64,000 nt of DNA from Curtobacterium herbarum (GTDB lineage: Bacteria; Actinomycetota; Actinomycetes; Actinomycetales; Microbacteriaceae), in the NCBI RefSeq assembly GCF_016907335.1, contig NZ_JAFBBT010000001.1, positions 1,240,001 through 1,304,000 of the forward strand. Reading direction: 5' to 3'. A model generated the notes under the pieces. The model did not search any database. It saw nothing but the letters and a program-made list of their open reading frames with translations, and was not told where the DNA came from. How positions within the stretch are numbered: the first letter of the stretch is position 1; each line of letters opens with the position of its first letter. Both the position numbers and the translations under genes were made by a program. Positions 24,944-33,205 of the stretch are shown here, in pieces.

Positions 24944-24974
24944 GCGGGCAGCCCGTCCGGCCGCCGGTCGCGGA

Positions 24975-24980
24975 TAAGCT
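24975..24980 (+). promoter_or_regulatory. Putative -10 box of purE
   Basis: TAAGCT, 6 nt before the GTG at 24987, so purE appears to have its own leaderless promoter instead of depending on purK. Confidence 0.55.
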
Positions 24981-24986
24981 CGTGGG

Positions 24987-25496
24987 GTGACCGACACCAC
25001 TGCGCCCGCACCGCTCGTCTCGATCATCATGGGGTCCGACTCGGACTGGCCGACCATGCGCCCCGCCGCGGAGATCCTCGACGAACTCGAGATCCCCTTC
25101 GAGGCCGACGTGGTCTCGGCGCACCGGACCCCGGACAAGATGGTCCGCTTCGGCCGTGCGGCCGCCGGTCGGGGCATCCGCGTCGTCATCGCCGGTGCCG
25201 GGGGCGCCGCGCACCTCCCGGGCATGGTCGCGTCGCTCACGACGCTCCCGGTGATCGGTGTGCCCGTGCAGCTCGCGCGTCTCGACGGTCTCGACTCGCT
25301 GCTCTCCATCGTGCAGATGCCCGCCGGCATCCCCGTGGCGACGATGGCGATCAACGGGTCCGCGAACGCCGGCCTGCTCGCCGCGCGGATCATCGGGTCG
25401 TCCGAGCCCGCCGTGGCGGAGCGGCTGGCGGAGTACGCCACGCGTCTCGAGCAGGTCGTCGAGCGGAAGGCCGCCGCGCTGCGCGACCAGCTCTGA
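24987..25496 (+). CDS. purE: 5-(carboxyamino)imidazole ribonucleotide mutase
   Basis: A 169-residue class I PurE that turns N5-CAIR into CAIR in purine synthesis. The N-terminal [12 protein letters not shown], the [13 protein letters not shown] segment with the conserved His, the [11 protein letters not shown] loop, and VIGVPV are all present. It is separated from purK by the GH6 gene and a terminator, and has a -10 box right before its GTG start. Confidence 0.96.
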   Translation: MTDTTAPAPLVSIIMGSDSDWPTMRPAAEILDELEIPFEADVVSAHRTPDKMVRFGRAAAGRGIRVVIAGAGGAAHLPGMVASLTTLPVIGVPVQLARLDGLDSLLSIVQMPAGIPVATMAINGSANAGLLAARIIGSSEPAVAERLAEYATRLEQVVERKAAALRDQL

Positions 25497-25512
25497 CCGG
25501 CGGCCGTCCACC

Positions 25513-25594
25513 GACCCCGTCAGGAGGCGGTGGACGACCCCGTCAGGAGACAGTGCTCGGGCCCGGTCAGGAGGCGGTGGCCGACCCCGTCAGA
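25513..25594. repeat. Tandem repeats overlapping the lipoprotein stop
   Basis: About 23-bp units starting at 25513 and 25536, then a diverged unit near 25561 and a partial one at 25583. The core is CCCCGTCAGGAGGCGGTGG. TCA (minus-strand stop) recurs in each unit, and the true stop of the lipoprotein gene is the one at 25567-25569. Confidence 0.75.
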
Positions 25595-26283
25595 CCGTCG
25601 ACGGTGACCGTCCTGGTGGCGCCGGACGCGGTGACGGTGGCGGTCCAGACCGGCGCTGAGCCGGAACCACCGAGCACGAGTGACGTGAGGCTGCTGCCCG
25701 GCACGGCGGCGAGGGCGCGTGTCGCCGCGTCGGCGGCCTGCACCCGCAGCGAGCCGGAGCGGGCGACGTTCGCGGCCTTCGTCGCGGCGTCGGCGTCCTT
25801 CGGGAACGGCCCCGACGTGACGCGGTCGAGCGTGGCGGAGACCACCGACTGCGTCTGCGAGCCGTCCGGGCCGGACACGACGACGGTCCAGTTGTCGCCG
25901 GCACCGACGATCGAGACGGTCGTGCCACCGCCCGCCGCCGCGACGCCCTGGGCGGCGACGGCGCCGAAGTCCACCGAGGTCGGCTGGTCGACACCGCTGC
26001 CGTTGCCGGTGCCGGGCGCGTTGCCGTCGTCCGCCGAGCCGGTCTGGTCGTCCGAGGGGGTGCCCGCCGACGGGGGCGCCGAGGTCGCGCTCGACGGGGT
26101 GTCCGTCGCCGCCGGGGTGCGGGTCGGGCGTCCGGTCGGCTCCGGCGAGGCCGACCGCGAGCTCGAGGGCGTCCGGGAGGGAGTCGGGTCGTCCCCGCTG
26201 GAGCAGGCGGCCAGGGTCGTCGTCAGGCTGAGTCCGAGCACGACCGAGGCGGTGATGACCGGGAGGGATCGACGTCGTTGCAT
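25567..26283 (-). CDS. Lipoprotein of unknown function
   Basis: A 238-residue predicted lipoprotein. A signal peptide ends in the lipobox LAAC (cysteine near residue 27). A Ser/Thr/Pro-rich, disordered linker follows (about 30-100). A folded domain of about 130 residues comes next, with two strands-and-loop halves (TTVSIVGAGDNWTVVVSGPDGSQTQ; PVWTATVTASGATRTVTVDG) and an alpha-helical centre. I do not recognise a named family; it resembles small secreted substrate- or peptidoglycan-associated domains. The start is set by the signal peptide. The C-terminal coding end lies in a tandem repeat. Confidence 0.75.
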   Translation of the reverse strand: MQRRRSLPVITASVVLGLSLTTTLAACSSGDDPTPSRTPSSSRSASPEPTGRPTRTPAATDTPSSATSAPPSAGTPSDDQTGSADDGNAPGTGNGSGVDQPTSVDFGAVAAQGVAAAGGGTTVSIVGAGDNWTVVVSGPDGSQTQSVVSATLDRVTSGPFPKDADAATKAANVARSGSLRVQAADAATRALAAVPGSSLTSLVLGGSGSAPVWTATVTASGATRTVTVDGLTGSATAS

Positions 26284-26373
26284 GCCCTGATGATGACAGT
26301 GGCAGCGGGCTGCCCAGGGCGGCGACACGGTGCGGCCGACCATCGATGCCGAGCCGTGATCCGACGCGCGCGG

Positions 26374-27516
26374 TCAGAGGTCGGCGTGCAGCTGCCAGAC
26401 CTCGAGCGCGGAGTCGTGCCAGTCGAACATGCGTGCGCGGTCCGGACCCGCGACGGCGAGCTGGCCGGCCAGGTGCGGGTCGTTGACGACCTGGTAGACG
26501 GCCTGCGCGATCCGTTCCGGGTAGCCGTCGCGGGGGTTCCGTTCGACGGTGATCCCGGCGTCCGAGGCGACTTCACGGACAGCGGGGTCGTCGGAGTGCA
26601 CGACCGGTGTCCCGAAGCTCATCGCCTCGACGACGGGCAGCCCGAAGCCCTCGGCCAGGCTCGGGAACACGAACACCGTCGCCCGGTCGTAGACGACGGC
26701 CAGGTCGGCGTCCTCGACGTGGCCGAGCACCTTCACCCGGTCGGCGGCGAGGCCGGCGCGTTCCGCGGTCTCGGCGACGTCGACGTCGCCCCAGCCGTCC
26801 GGCCCGGCGATGACCAGCGGGATGTCCGTCGGGGCATCGGGGTGTGCCATCGCCTCGATCAGCGAGCGCAGGCCCTTGCGCGGCTCGAGCGTGCCGACCG
26901 CCAGGACGTAGCGCGGCGGCAGACCCAGGCGCTCCGCTCGGAGGTCCGCGTCGACGGGTACCCGGAGTCGGGCGCTCGGCGCTCCGCCGATGACCCGGAG
27001 TCGGTCGTCGAAGCGGTGCACGTCGTTCAGCGCGGCGGCGACCGCGTGGGTGGGGACGACGACGGCGTCGGCGTAGCGGTAGGCCCGCTTCACCATCGCC
27101 TTGTGGAAGTGCACCCCGCGGGGCGTCAGGGTCTCCGGGTGGGTCCACGGGACCGTGTCGTGCACCGTTACGACGATCTGGTGGCCGACGTCCTGCACCC
27201 GGTCGTGCTTGACGAGGGGAGCGAGCACGCTCGGGGCGTGCACCATGCCGTGTGACGCGCGGCGGGCCAGCCCGGCCTGCCATGCGAGGGACAGCTCCCG
27301 ACGGGGGAGGGCGAGCCGCTCGAGGTCCGCCAGCCCGGGCAGCAGGGTGCGCAGCCGCTGCAGCTCGGCGGGGGACGCCGCCGAGACCACGGCTTCGACG
27401 TCGCACCCGGCGGGTGCGGTCTCGATGAGCTTCCGGGTGAGTTCCTCCGCGTAGCGTCCGATGCCGCCCGGTACCGGTGCGATCACCTGGTCCACGATCA
27501 CGCGGAGAGTGGTCAT
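26374..27516 (-). CDS. Glycosyltransferase family 4 (GT-B fold)
   Basis: A 380-residue cytosolic retaining glycosyltransferase. The N-terminal PVPGGIGRYAEEL acceptor-domain loop is typical. The donor domain has YVLAVGTLEPRKGLRSLIEA, and the nucleotide-sugar site FVFPSLAEGFGLPVVEAMSFGTPVV carries the EX7E-type motif (E...E in EGFGLPVVE). It most resembles mannosyl/rhamnosyl GT4 enzymes of surface polysaccharide loci. The next gene upstream (27596-28678) is in the same direction; a GATAGT box at its stop may start separate transcription. The exact donor and acceptor are unknown. Confidence 0.9.
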   Translation of the reverse strand: MTTLRVIVDQVIAPVPGGIGRYAEELTRKLIETAPAGCDVEAVVSAASPAELQRLRTLLPGLADLERLALPRRELSLAWQAGLARRASHGMVHAPSVLAPLVKHDRVQDVGHQIVVTVHDTVPWTHPETLTPRGVHFHKAMVKRAYRYADAVVVPTHAVAAALNDVHRFDDRLRVIGGAPSARLRVPVDADLRAERLGLPPRYVLAVGTLEPRKGLRSLIEAMAHPDAPTDIPLVIAGPDGWGDVDVAETAERAGLAADRVKVLGHVEDADLAVVYDRATVFVFPSLAEGFGLPVVEAMSFGTPVVHSDDPAVREVASDAGITVERNPRDGYPERIAQAVYQVVNDPHLAGQLAVAGPDRARMFDWHDSALEVWQLHADL

Positions 27517-27591
27517 GCGGCGGGGCTCCTCGGGGTGGTCGGACGGGACGATCGGCCGTCCGGACAGGTCGGCCGGTCGTCCGCACGGGAC

Positions 27592-27597
27592 ACTATC
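27592..27597 (-). promoter_or_regulatory. Putative -10 box of the GT4 gene at 26374-27516
   Basis: GATAGT on the minus strand overlaps the stop region of the upstream membrane-protein gene and would give a leader of about 65-70 nt. Confidence 0.35.
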
Positions 27598-28678
27598 AGG
27601 GCGTGCCGGGACTTCCCGGCACGCTGCCGACCGGGTCGGCCGCGGCCGTGTGGCGGCGGTGCCGGATCGCCAGCGCGGCTCCGAGACCGGCGAGGACCAC
27701 GTCCCCGAGGGTCATGAACGCACGGCTGATGACGGCGAGGGCGAGGGCCCCCGTCGGGTCCGTCACCGATCCGAGCAGCAGGAGCAGGACGGCTTCGCGG
27801 GGGCCGAGACCGGCGGGGGCGATCACGACGAGGAACCCGACGAGCCAGGCGACGGCGTACGCGCCGGTGGCGACGGGGAAGAGCACGGCCGAGTCGGCGC
27901 CGAAGGCCTGCAGGACGAACGTCGCCTGCGCGCCGTAGGCGAGCCACATCACCACCGACCAGACGATGGACATCACGGTGCCGGTCCAGGTCAGGGTGAT
28001 CTCCTGCGGCGGCCGGCGCAGGACCCGCATCGCGACCGCGATCAGCCGACCGAGCACCGGCGGCGTCAGCGCCACGAGCCCGATCACCACGACGACGGCG
28101 AGCCACCAGAACGTCTGCAGGCCGTCGGGGGAGCCGAGGAGCAGCGCGACGATCCCGACCAGCGCGGCGGTCACCATGCTGACGAGCATCGACGCCAGCG
28201 ACGCGACGGCGCTGCCCGTCCGCGCCAGCCCGTGCGCGCGGCCGAGTTCCGCCTGCGCGGCGATGGACCACACGCCACCCGGGATGTACTTGCCGAGCTG
28301 CCCGACGAAGAAGATCGACGAGGCCGCAGCGGGTCGGACCCGGAACCCCGTCGCCGCCATCATCGCCCGCCACGAGAGCATGTTCGCGATCAGGGCCACG
28401 AGGGTGAGCACGACGCCGAGCGTGACGGTGCGGGCATCGAGCCGCGCGAAGTCGACGACGATCTCGTCCCACTGCCGGGCCACGCCGACGACGAGGAGCA
28501 CCACCGCGACGGCGGCCGCGGCCCACTTGACCGCGTTCAGGATGCGGGCTCGCCGGCTCCGGGGCGCGACGACGGGCACCTCGGCACCGATCGTCTGGTC
28601 GGTCTCGGGGGTGTTGGCGGGCTGTCCATCGGCCGGATCTGCGTCGGCGGCGGACCCCGTAGGCTGTCGTGCGTCCAT
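27596..28678 (-). CDS. Flippase-like integral membrane protein (LPG synthase TM family)
   Basis: A 360-residue protein with a 45-residue cytosolic leader and about eight membrane helices. The segment FFVGQLGKYIPGGVWSIAAQ and the late VIAPAGLGPREAVLLLLL are hallmarks of the lysylphosphatidylglycerol synthetase TM region/UPF0104 family. Members without the aminoacyl-transferase domain are common in polysaccharide loci and are proposed to flip lipid-linked substrates. It diverges from a GT4 gene with 28 nt between starts. The role as a lipid or polyprenyl-sugar flippase is inferred from family and location. Confidence 0.85.
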   Translation of the reverse strand: MDARQPTGSAADADPADGQPANTPETDQTIGAEVPVVAPRSRRARILNAVKWAAAAVAVVLLVVGVARQWDEIVVDFARLDARTVTLGVVLTLVALIANMLSWRAMMAATGFRVRPAAASSIFFVGQLGKYIPGGVWSIAAQAELGRAHGLARTGSAVASLASMLVSMVTAALVGIVALLLGSPDGLQTFWWLAVVVVIGLVALTPPVLGRLIAVAMRVLRRPPQEITLTWTGTVMSIVWSVVMWLAYGAQATFVLQAFGADSAVLFPVATGAYAVAWLVGFLVVIAPAGLGPREAVLLLLLGSVTDPTGALALAVISRAFMTLGDVVLAGLGAALAIRHRRHTAAADPVGSVPGSPGTP

Positions 28679-28706
28679 CGACCGACAACTCTAAGCGAGA
28701 GCGCTG

Positions 28707-29888
28707 ATGCATCCCGACCCTGTTGCTCGTCCGACCCTGCTCGTCGCCGCATCGACGTTCCCGGCCGAAGCGGGTGACGGCACCCCGGGGTTCGTGCTCG
28801 ACCTGGCCCGCGCTCTGTCGAGCGACCACCGCGTCGTGGTCGTGGCCCCGATGACGAAGGGTGCGGCGAAGCACCAGCGCATCGGCGACGTCGAGGTCCG
28901 CCGCTACTCGTACTTCCCGGCCCGCTGGCAGGACCTGGCCGACGGCGCGATCGTCGACAACCTCCGCGCCGCACCCGCGCGGTGGCTGCAGGTCCCGTTC
29001 TTCTTTGGTGCGATGGCCCTCGCCTTCCGTCGGGAGGCCAGGCGCTCCCGACCCGACGTCGCACTGCTGCACTGGATCATCCCGCAGGGTGCCGTCGGCA
29101 AGCTCGTCCTCGGCGACCTGCCGCGCGTGGTGACCACGCTGGGCGGCGACCTCTACGCGCTCCGGCACCCGGTCCTCCAGCGCGTCAAGCGGGCCGTCAT
29201 CGCGAGCGCGGCCGCCGTGACCTGCATGAGCACCGACATGGCCCTCGAACTCCGCAAGCTCGGCGCGCGCGACGACCAGGTCCACATCGTGCCGATGGGC
29301 GTCGACCTCGAGCCGATCTCGCGTGCGGTGGCCAGCGAGACCCGCACCCCGGGCCGCCTGCTCTTCGTCGGCCGCCTCGTCGAGAAGAAGGGCGCGACCG
29401 TGCTCCTCGACGCCCTCGACCGCGTCGAGCACCGCCCGGACGAGGTCGTCGTCGTCGGTGACGGCCCCCTCCGGCAGGCGCTCGAGGCCCGTGCCGCCGA
29501 CGGCGTCGACTTCGTCGGCGCGCAGGACAAGGCCGCCCTCGCCGCCCACTACGCCAAGGCCGGCATCGCGGTCTACCCGTCCGTCCCCGCGGCGAACGGT
29601 GACCGGGACGGCCTGCCCGTCGCACTCCTCGAGGCCATGACGGCGGGCTGCGCGGTCGTCGCGTCCGCCGTGCCCGGCATCGTCGACGTGGTCGAGGACG
29701 GCGTCAACGGCCTGCTCGTCGCCCCGGGCGATGCCGACGCCCTCGCGGCGGCGGTGGACCGGCTCCTCGCCGACCCCGCGCTCGCGGAGCGTCTCGGTGC
29801 CGGTGCCCGCGCGACGGCGGCTGCGTACACCGTCGACGCCGTGGGGGACCGCTACCGGTCGCTGATCGCGGACGCGCTCGCGGGCTGA
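28707..29888 (+). CDS. Glycosyltransferase family 4 (GT-B fold)
   Basis: A 393-residue GT4 enzyme. The N-terminal loop AGDGTPGFVLDLARALS, the donor domain GRLLFVGRLVEKKGATVLLDAL and the binding motif GDRDGLPVALLEAMTAGCAVVAS (E...E motif absent its first glutamate: DGLPVALLE) are typical of the PimB/WbaZ-like group. The ATG at 28707 is close to the divergent flippase-like gene. Its 3' end overlaps by 37 nt the 3' end of the opposite-strand DUF2142-like gene (29852-31408), an unusual antisense overlap of coding ends. Confidence 0.9.
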   Translation: MHPDPVARPTLLVAASTFPAEAGDGTPGFVLDLARALSSDHRVVVVAPMTKGAAKHQRIGDVEVRRYSYFPARWQDLADGAIVDNLRAAPARWLQVPFFFGAMALAFRREARRSRPDVALLHWIIPQGAVGKLVLGDLPRVVTTLGGDLYALRHPVLQRVKRAVIASAAAVTCMSTDMALELRKLGARDDQVHIVPMGVDLEPISRAVASETRTPGRLLFVGRLVEKKGATVLLDALDRVEHRPDEVVVVGDGPLRQALEARAADGVDFVGAQDKAALAAHYAKAGIAVYPSVPAANGDRDGLPVALLEAMTAGCAVVASAVPGIVDVVEDGVNGLLVAPGDADALAAAVDRLLADPALAERLGAGARATAAAYTVDAVGDRYRSLIADALAG

Positions 29889-31408
29889 CCCGGACGCTCG
29901 TCCCCGGCGACCGTCAGCGGCCCGTCCGCGTCCGGTCGGCGCGACGCGTCCGGTCGGCGCGACGCGTCCGGACGCCGCCGTGCGTCGAGGAAGCCCCCGA
30001 CGACGCAGCCGGCGGCCGCGACGACCGACACCCAGAACGCGACGTGCACCCACTGCGCCGCGTCGGGCACGATGCTCCGCACGTGGAGGTCGAAGAGCGT
30101 GCGGTAGGGCACGAACGCCAGCGCCACCCACAGCGTCACCAGGACGCCCGACAGTCGACGGGACCCGGTCAGGCCTGCCGCCATGAGCAGGGTGATGGGT
30201 TCGAGCACGGTGAGTGCGTACCGCGTGATCGGGGCACCACCGCCCGTGACGTACTGGATCTCGACGACCACGAGCAGGAGCGTCACGGCGACGAGCATGG
30301 CCACGACGAGGGCGGCGGGCAGCCACGGGCGGCTCGTGCTCGGCACGGTGCTCGTGCTCGGCACGGCCGGGAGCGGTGCCCGACGGCGCTGCAGCAGGCT
30401 CACGACACCCCACACGACCGCGAGCGCGACCGGGGTGAGCATGAGGACCCAGTGGGTCGGGTCGGACGGCCGGAGGATGCCGCGGTACACGCTGAACAGG
30501 CTCGTGTAGAAGGACGGGTCGAACGTCACCGCGCTGAACGACCGCTCGACGCGGTCCGCGTGCTCGAGGCCCCACTGTGCGTGCCGACCGCTGAAGTTCC
30601 CGGTGTCGATCTTGTTGTGCACGTAGAACCAGCCCGCGCACACGACGGCTGCGACACCCGGGGTCGCCGCTGCCACCACCCTCGCCCAGATCGGTCGGAG
30701 CCGGCCCAGCCGGACGGAGCGTGCGACGAGGAGCGACACGATGATGGCGACCAGCCAGACGACGAACGTCAGCCGGGTTGCCATGCCGGCAGCCGCGACG
30801 ACGGACGCACCGACGAGCAGCCGCGGCCCGACCTCGGACCGGATCGCCGCGCCGGCGACCCCGCACGCCAGGGTGCAGAGCAGGACGAACAGGACGTCGT
30901 TGTAGATCGACGAGCCCTGCTGGATCAGCATGCCGGCGAACGCGGTCGTCACGGCGGTCGCACCAGGGAGGCGCACCCGGCCGGGGAAGCAGCGGGACGC
31001 GGCCCAGGCGGCGGCGAGCACCACGGCGCCGGCCAGCAGCGCACTGATGCCTCGACCGGCCATCACCGCGAGGAGCGGGTGGTGGGCGTCCCAGAGCGGG
31101 CCCACGATCGGCGCCAGGATCGCGTAGTAGAGCGGCGGGTGCTGCGAGACCCACTGCACCGGGGCCTCGACCCCGAACGGGGCCGCGTAGGTGATCCCGT
31201 CCTCGAACACCGGCAGCCGGCCGTGCCAGAGCAGCACGGCGTAGTCGAAGTGCGCCGGTTCGTCCTTGCTGCCGAGCGGCGGGTACGTGAAGAGCCGTGC
31301 GACCGAGGCAGCGACCATGAACAGCGCCGCCGACCACACGGTCAGGCTGGCCCACGCCGGGCTGCGCCAGCGTCGGGAGGACGGGGCGCGGCGGCGGTGC
31401 TGGCTCAT
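29852..31408 (-). CDS. DUF2142-like GT-C membrane protein
   Basis: A 518-residue protein with about eleven membrane helices. The first outside loop carries LGSKDEPAHFDYAVLL (Asp49-Glu50, His53), the PxDExxHF-type signature of DUF2142, a family placed with GT-C polyprenyl-phosphate-sugar transferases. The motif SQHPPLYYAI follows. It is the last gene of the rmlB-rmlD-epimerase operon (ATGA overlap at 31405-31408). The C-terminal tail holds an 18-bp duplication giving RPDASR repeats (29928-29971), and a second duplication (30333-30368) encodes VPSTSTVPST in a loop. It probably adds a sugar outside the membrane. Confidence 0.82.
   Translation of the reverse strand: MSQHRRRAPSSRRWRSPAWASLTVWSAALFMVAASVARLFTYPPLGSKDEPAHFDYAVLLWHGRLPVFEDGITYAAPFGVEAPVQWVSQHPPLYYAILAPIVGPLWDAHHPLLAVMAGRGISALLAGAVVLAAAWAASRCFPGRVRLPGATAVTTAFAGMLIQQGSSIYNDVLFVLLCTLACGVAGAAIRSEVGPRLLVGASVVAAAGMATRLTFVVWLVAIIVSLLVARSVRLGRLRPIWARVVAAATPGVAAVVCAGWFYVHNKIDTGNFSGRHAQWGLEHADRVERSFSAVTFDPSFYTSLFSVYRGILRPSDPTHWVLMLTPVALAVVWGVVSLLQRRRAPLPAVPSTSTVPSTSRPWLPAALVVAMLVAVTLLLVVVEIQYVTGGGAPITRYALTVLEPITLLMAAGLTGSRRLSGVLVTLWVALAFVPYRTLFDLHVRSIVPDAAQWVHVAFWVSVVAAAGCVVGGFLDARRRPDASRRPDASRRPDADGPLTVAGDERPGQPASASAISDR
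29928..29971. repeat. 18-bp in-frame tandem repeat in DUF2142-like gene tail
   Basis: Perfect units at 29928-29945 and 29946-29963 plus 8 bp of a third. They encode the repeated RPDASR near the C-terminus and keep frame. Confidence 0.85.
30333..30368. repeat. 18-bp in-frame duplication, loop of DUF2142-like gene
   Basis: Two 18-bp units (30333-30350, 30351-30368) that differ at the last two bases. They encode a doubled VPSTST in a loop between membrane helices. Confidence 0.8.
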
Positions 31409-32343
31409 GCGGTCTCCTGGTCGGTGGGACGGCTGCCCCGGATCGCGTCGACGGTGCGACGCACGCCGAGCTCGAACGGCACGTGTGTCCGGTCGTCCAG
31501 CGCCGTCATGACGCGCGATCGGAAGCGGAGGTCCCGACCGTGCGAGGTCGCGGCGGGGTCGTGGCCCTCGCGGACGTCGAGCGGCTCGCCGAACGCGGCG
31601 GACACCGCCTCGACGACCTCGGTGATGGTGCGTCCGTGCTGGGAGGCGAAGATCTTCGTCGTGGTCGGCCCGACCGCACGGTCGGCGACCACCGCGAGCC
31701 CGTCGGCCACCATCGCCGCGGCGTCGTCGATGTAGAGGTAGTCACGCGTGGTGTCCATCGGCACGTAGATCGACGAGGGACGTCGCTCGAGGTGGGCCAG
31801 GGCGAGCTGTGACACCAGGCCCTGCGGCTTCCGCAGGTTCGCGCCGGGGCCGTAGAGGTTCGAGATCCGGCCGACGAGCAGGGGCGTCCCGGTCGCCTCG
31901 GCGAAGTCCCGGAAGCGGGCCTCGGCAGCGAGCCGGCTGCGGCCGTACGGCGCGAGGGGGAGCGGGTCGGTGTCCTCGTCGAACGGCGCGCCGCTCGCGC
32001 CGGCGTACACGCCGCCGGCCGACGACGCGAAGAAGACCGCGCCGGGGGTGTCCGGGGACGCGCCGGCGGGGTCCAGCACACGCTCGAGGATCGTCGACTC
32101 GGCGGTGAACGCCTGCTCGCCGGTCGCGACGATGCCGCTGCCGGCACACCAGACGAGCCGCCAGGGCGTGTCCCCGGCCTGGAGGCCCGTCACGGCTTCC
32201 CGGAGCACGGTCGCGGCCGCCTCGGTGTCGTTCCAGGGCACACGGGGGACGACCACGCGGTCGCCGGCGCGCTCGAGCGCGCCCACGACGGCACGGCCGA
32301 GGAACCCGCCGCCGCCGACGACGAGCGCAGTCGCGCCGCTCAC
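31405..32343 (-). CDS. NAD-dependent epimerase/dehydratase with altered catalytic motif
   Basis: A 312-residue extended SDR protein. The Rossmann motif VVGGGGFLGRAVV (residues 8-20) and the strand ASSAGGVYAG are normal. The catalytic YxxxK reads Tyr133-x3-Arg137 (YGRSRLAAE), so lysine is replaced by arginine. Downstream, ISNLYGPGANLRKPQGLVSQL and DYLYIDDAA match NDP-sugar epimerases. It starts with a GTG that overlaps rmlD and ends overlapping the DUF2142-like gene, so it belongs to the rhamnose operon. It may make a variant deoxysugar from a dTDP-rhamnose intermediate. Activity with Arg is uncertain. Confidence 0.85.
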   Translation of the reverse strand: MSGATALVVGGGGFLGRAVVGALERAGDRVVVPRVPWNDTEAAATVLREAVTGLQAGDTPWRLVWCAGSGIVATGEQAFTAESTILERVLDPAGASPDTPGAVFFASSAGGVYAGASGAPFDEDTDPLPLAPYGRSRLAAEARFRDFAEATGTPLLVGRISNLYGPGANLRKPQGLVSQLALAHLERRPSSIYVPMDTTRDYLYIDDAAAMVADGLAVVADRAVGPTTTKIFASQHGRTITEVVEAVSAAFGEPLDVREGHDPAATSHGRDLRFRSRVMTALDDRTHVPFELGVRRTVDAIRGSRPTDQETA

Positions 32344-33191
32344 GCGGTGAGGACCCCGGCCTCGGCAGCGGCGTGCAGGGCGTCCCGCCAGTCGCGCATC
32401 GGGGCGAGACCCGCGCGGGACCACCCGTCGTGGCCGAGGACGCTGTACGCCGGGCGCGGTGCCGGGCGCACGAAGGCCGAGCTGTCCGTCTCGAGCACGC
32501 GTTCCGGGTCGAGTCCGACCTCGGCGAAGATCGCGCGCGTGAAGTCGTACCAGGACCCCTGGCCGGCGTTCGTGCCGTGGTAGATGCCCGCGGGCGCGTC
32601 GGCGTCGACGAGTGCGACGATCTGGCGTGCGAGGTCACCGGTCCAGGTCGGCTGTCCGACCTGGTCGGTGACGACGCTGACGGTGTCGTGGGTCGCAGCC
32701 AGGCGGACCATGGTCTTGGCGAAGTTCGGACCACCGGCGCCGTACAGCCAGGCAGCCCGGACGACGTACGACGAGTCCGGGGCGACCGAGCGCACCGCGT
32801 GCTCGCCGGCGGCCTTCGTTCGGCCGTACGCGCCGATCGGGTCGGTGGGCTCGTCCTCGGCGTAGGGCGTGGTGCCGGAGCCGTCGAACACGTAGTCCGT
32901 CGAGACGTGCACGAGCCGCGCCCCCGCGGCCACCGCGGCCGTCGCCAGCACCTCGGGTCCGCGGGCGTTCACGGCGTGCGCGTCGGACTCGTGGGACTCG
33001 GCGTCGTCGACCTTCGTGTACGCGGCGGCGTTCAGGACGACGTCGTGCCCGGCGACGGCAGCGGCGACCGCGTCCGGGTCGGTGATGTCGAGGTCGGCAC
33101 GGGAGAGCGCCGTGACCTCACGCCCGGCCAGTGCCTGCTGGAGGTCCTGGCCGAGCATGCCGGCGGCGCCGGTGATGAGGAATCGGGTCAT
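32340..33191 (-). CDS. rmlD: dTDP-4-dehydrorhamnose reductase
   Basis: A 283-residue SDR that reduces dTDP-4-keto-L-rhamnose to dTDP-L-rhamnose with NADPH. It has the N-terminal FLITGAAGMLGQDL, DLDITD, VLNAAAYTKVDDAE, STDYVFDG, the catalytic YGRTK and the RAAWLYG segment typical of RmlD. The ATG at 33191 is set by homology. It lies 14 nt after rmlB and overlaps the epimerase by 4 nt (GTGA). With rmlB here and rmlC-rmlA at 38059-39546 the whole rhamnose pathway is present. Confidence 0.95.
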   Translation of the reverse strand: MTRFLITGAAGMLGQDLQQALAGREVTALSRADLDITDPDAVAAAVAGHDVVLNAAAYTKVDDAESHESDAHAVNARGPEVLATAAVAAGARLVHVSTDYVFDGSGTTPYAEDEPTDPIGAYGRTKAAGEHAVRSVAPDSSYVVRAAWLYGAGGPNFAKTMVRLAATHDTVSVVTDQVGQPTWTGDLARQIVALVDADAPAGIYHGTNAGQGSWYDFTRAIFAEVGLDPERVLETDSSAFVRPAPRPAYSVLGHDGWSRAGLAPMRDWRDALHAAAEAGVLTA

Positions 33192-33205
33192 GGTGTCGGT
33201 CCGGC

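Noticed and set aside
27513-31355. A 1280-codon minus-strand open frame
   Set aside because: It crosses a divergent promoter region and lies in the wrong frame of clearly recognisable genes (flippase-like, GT4, DUF2142-like).
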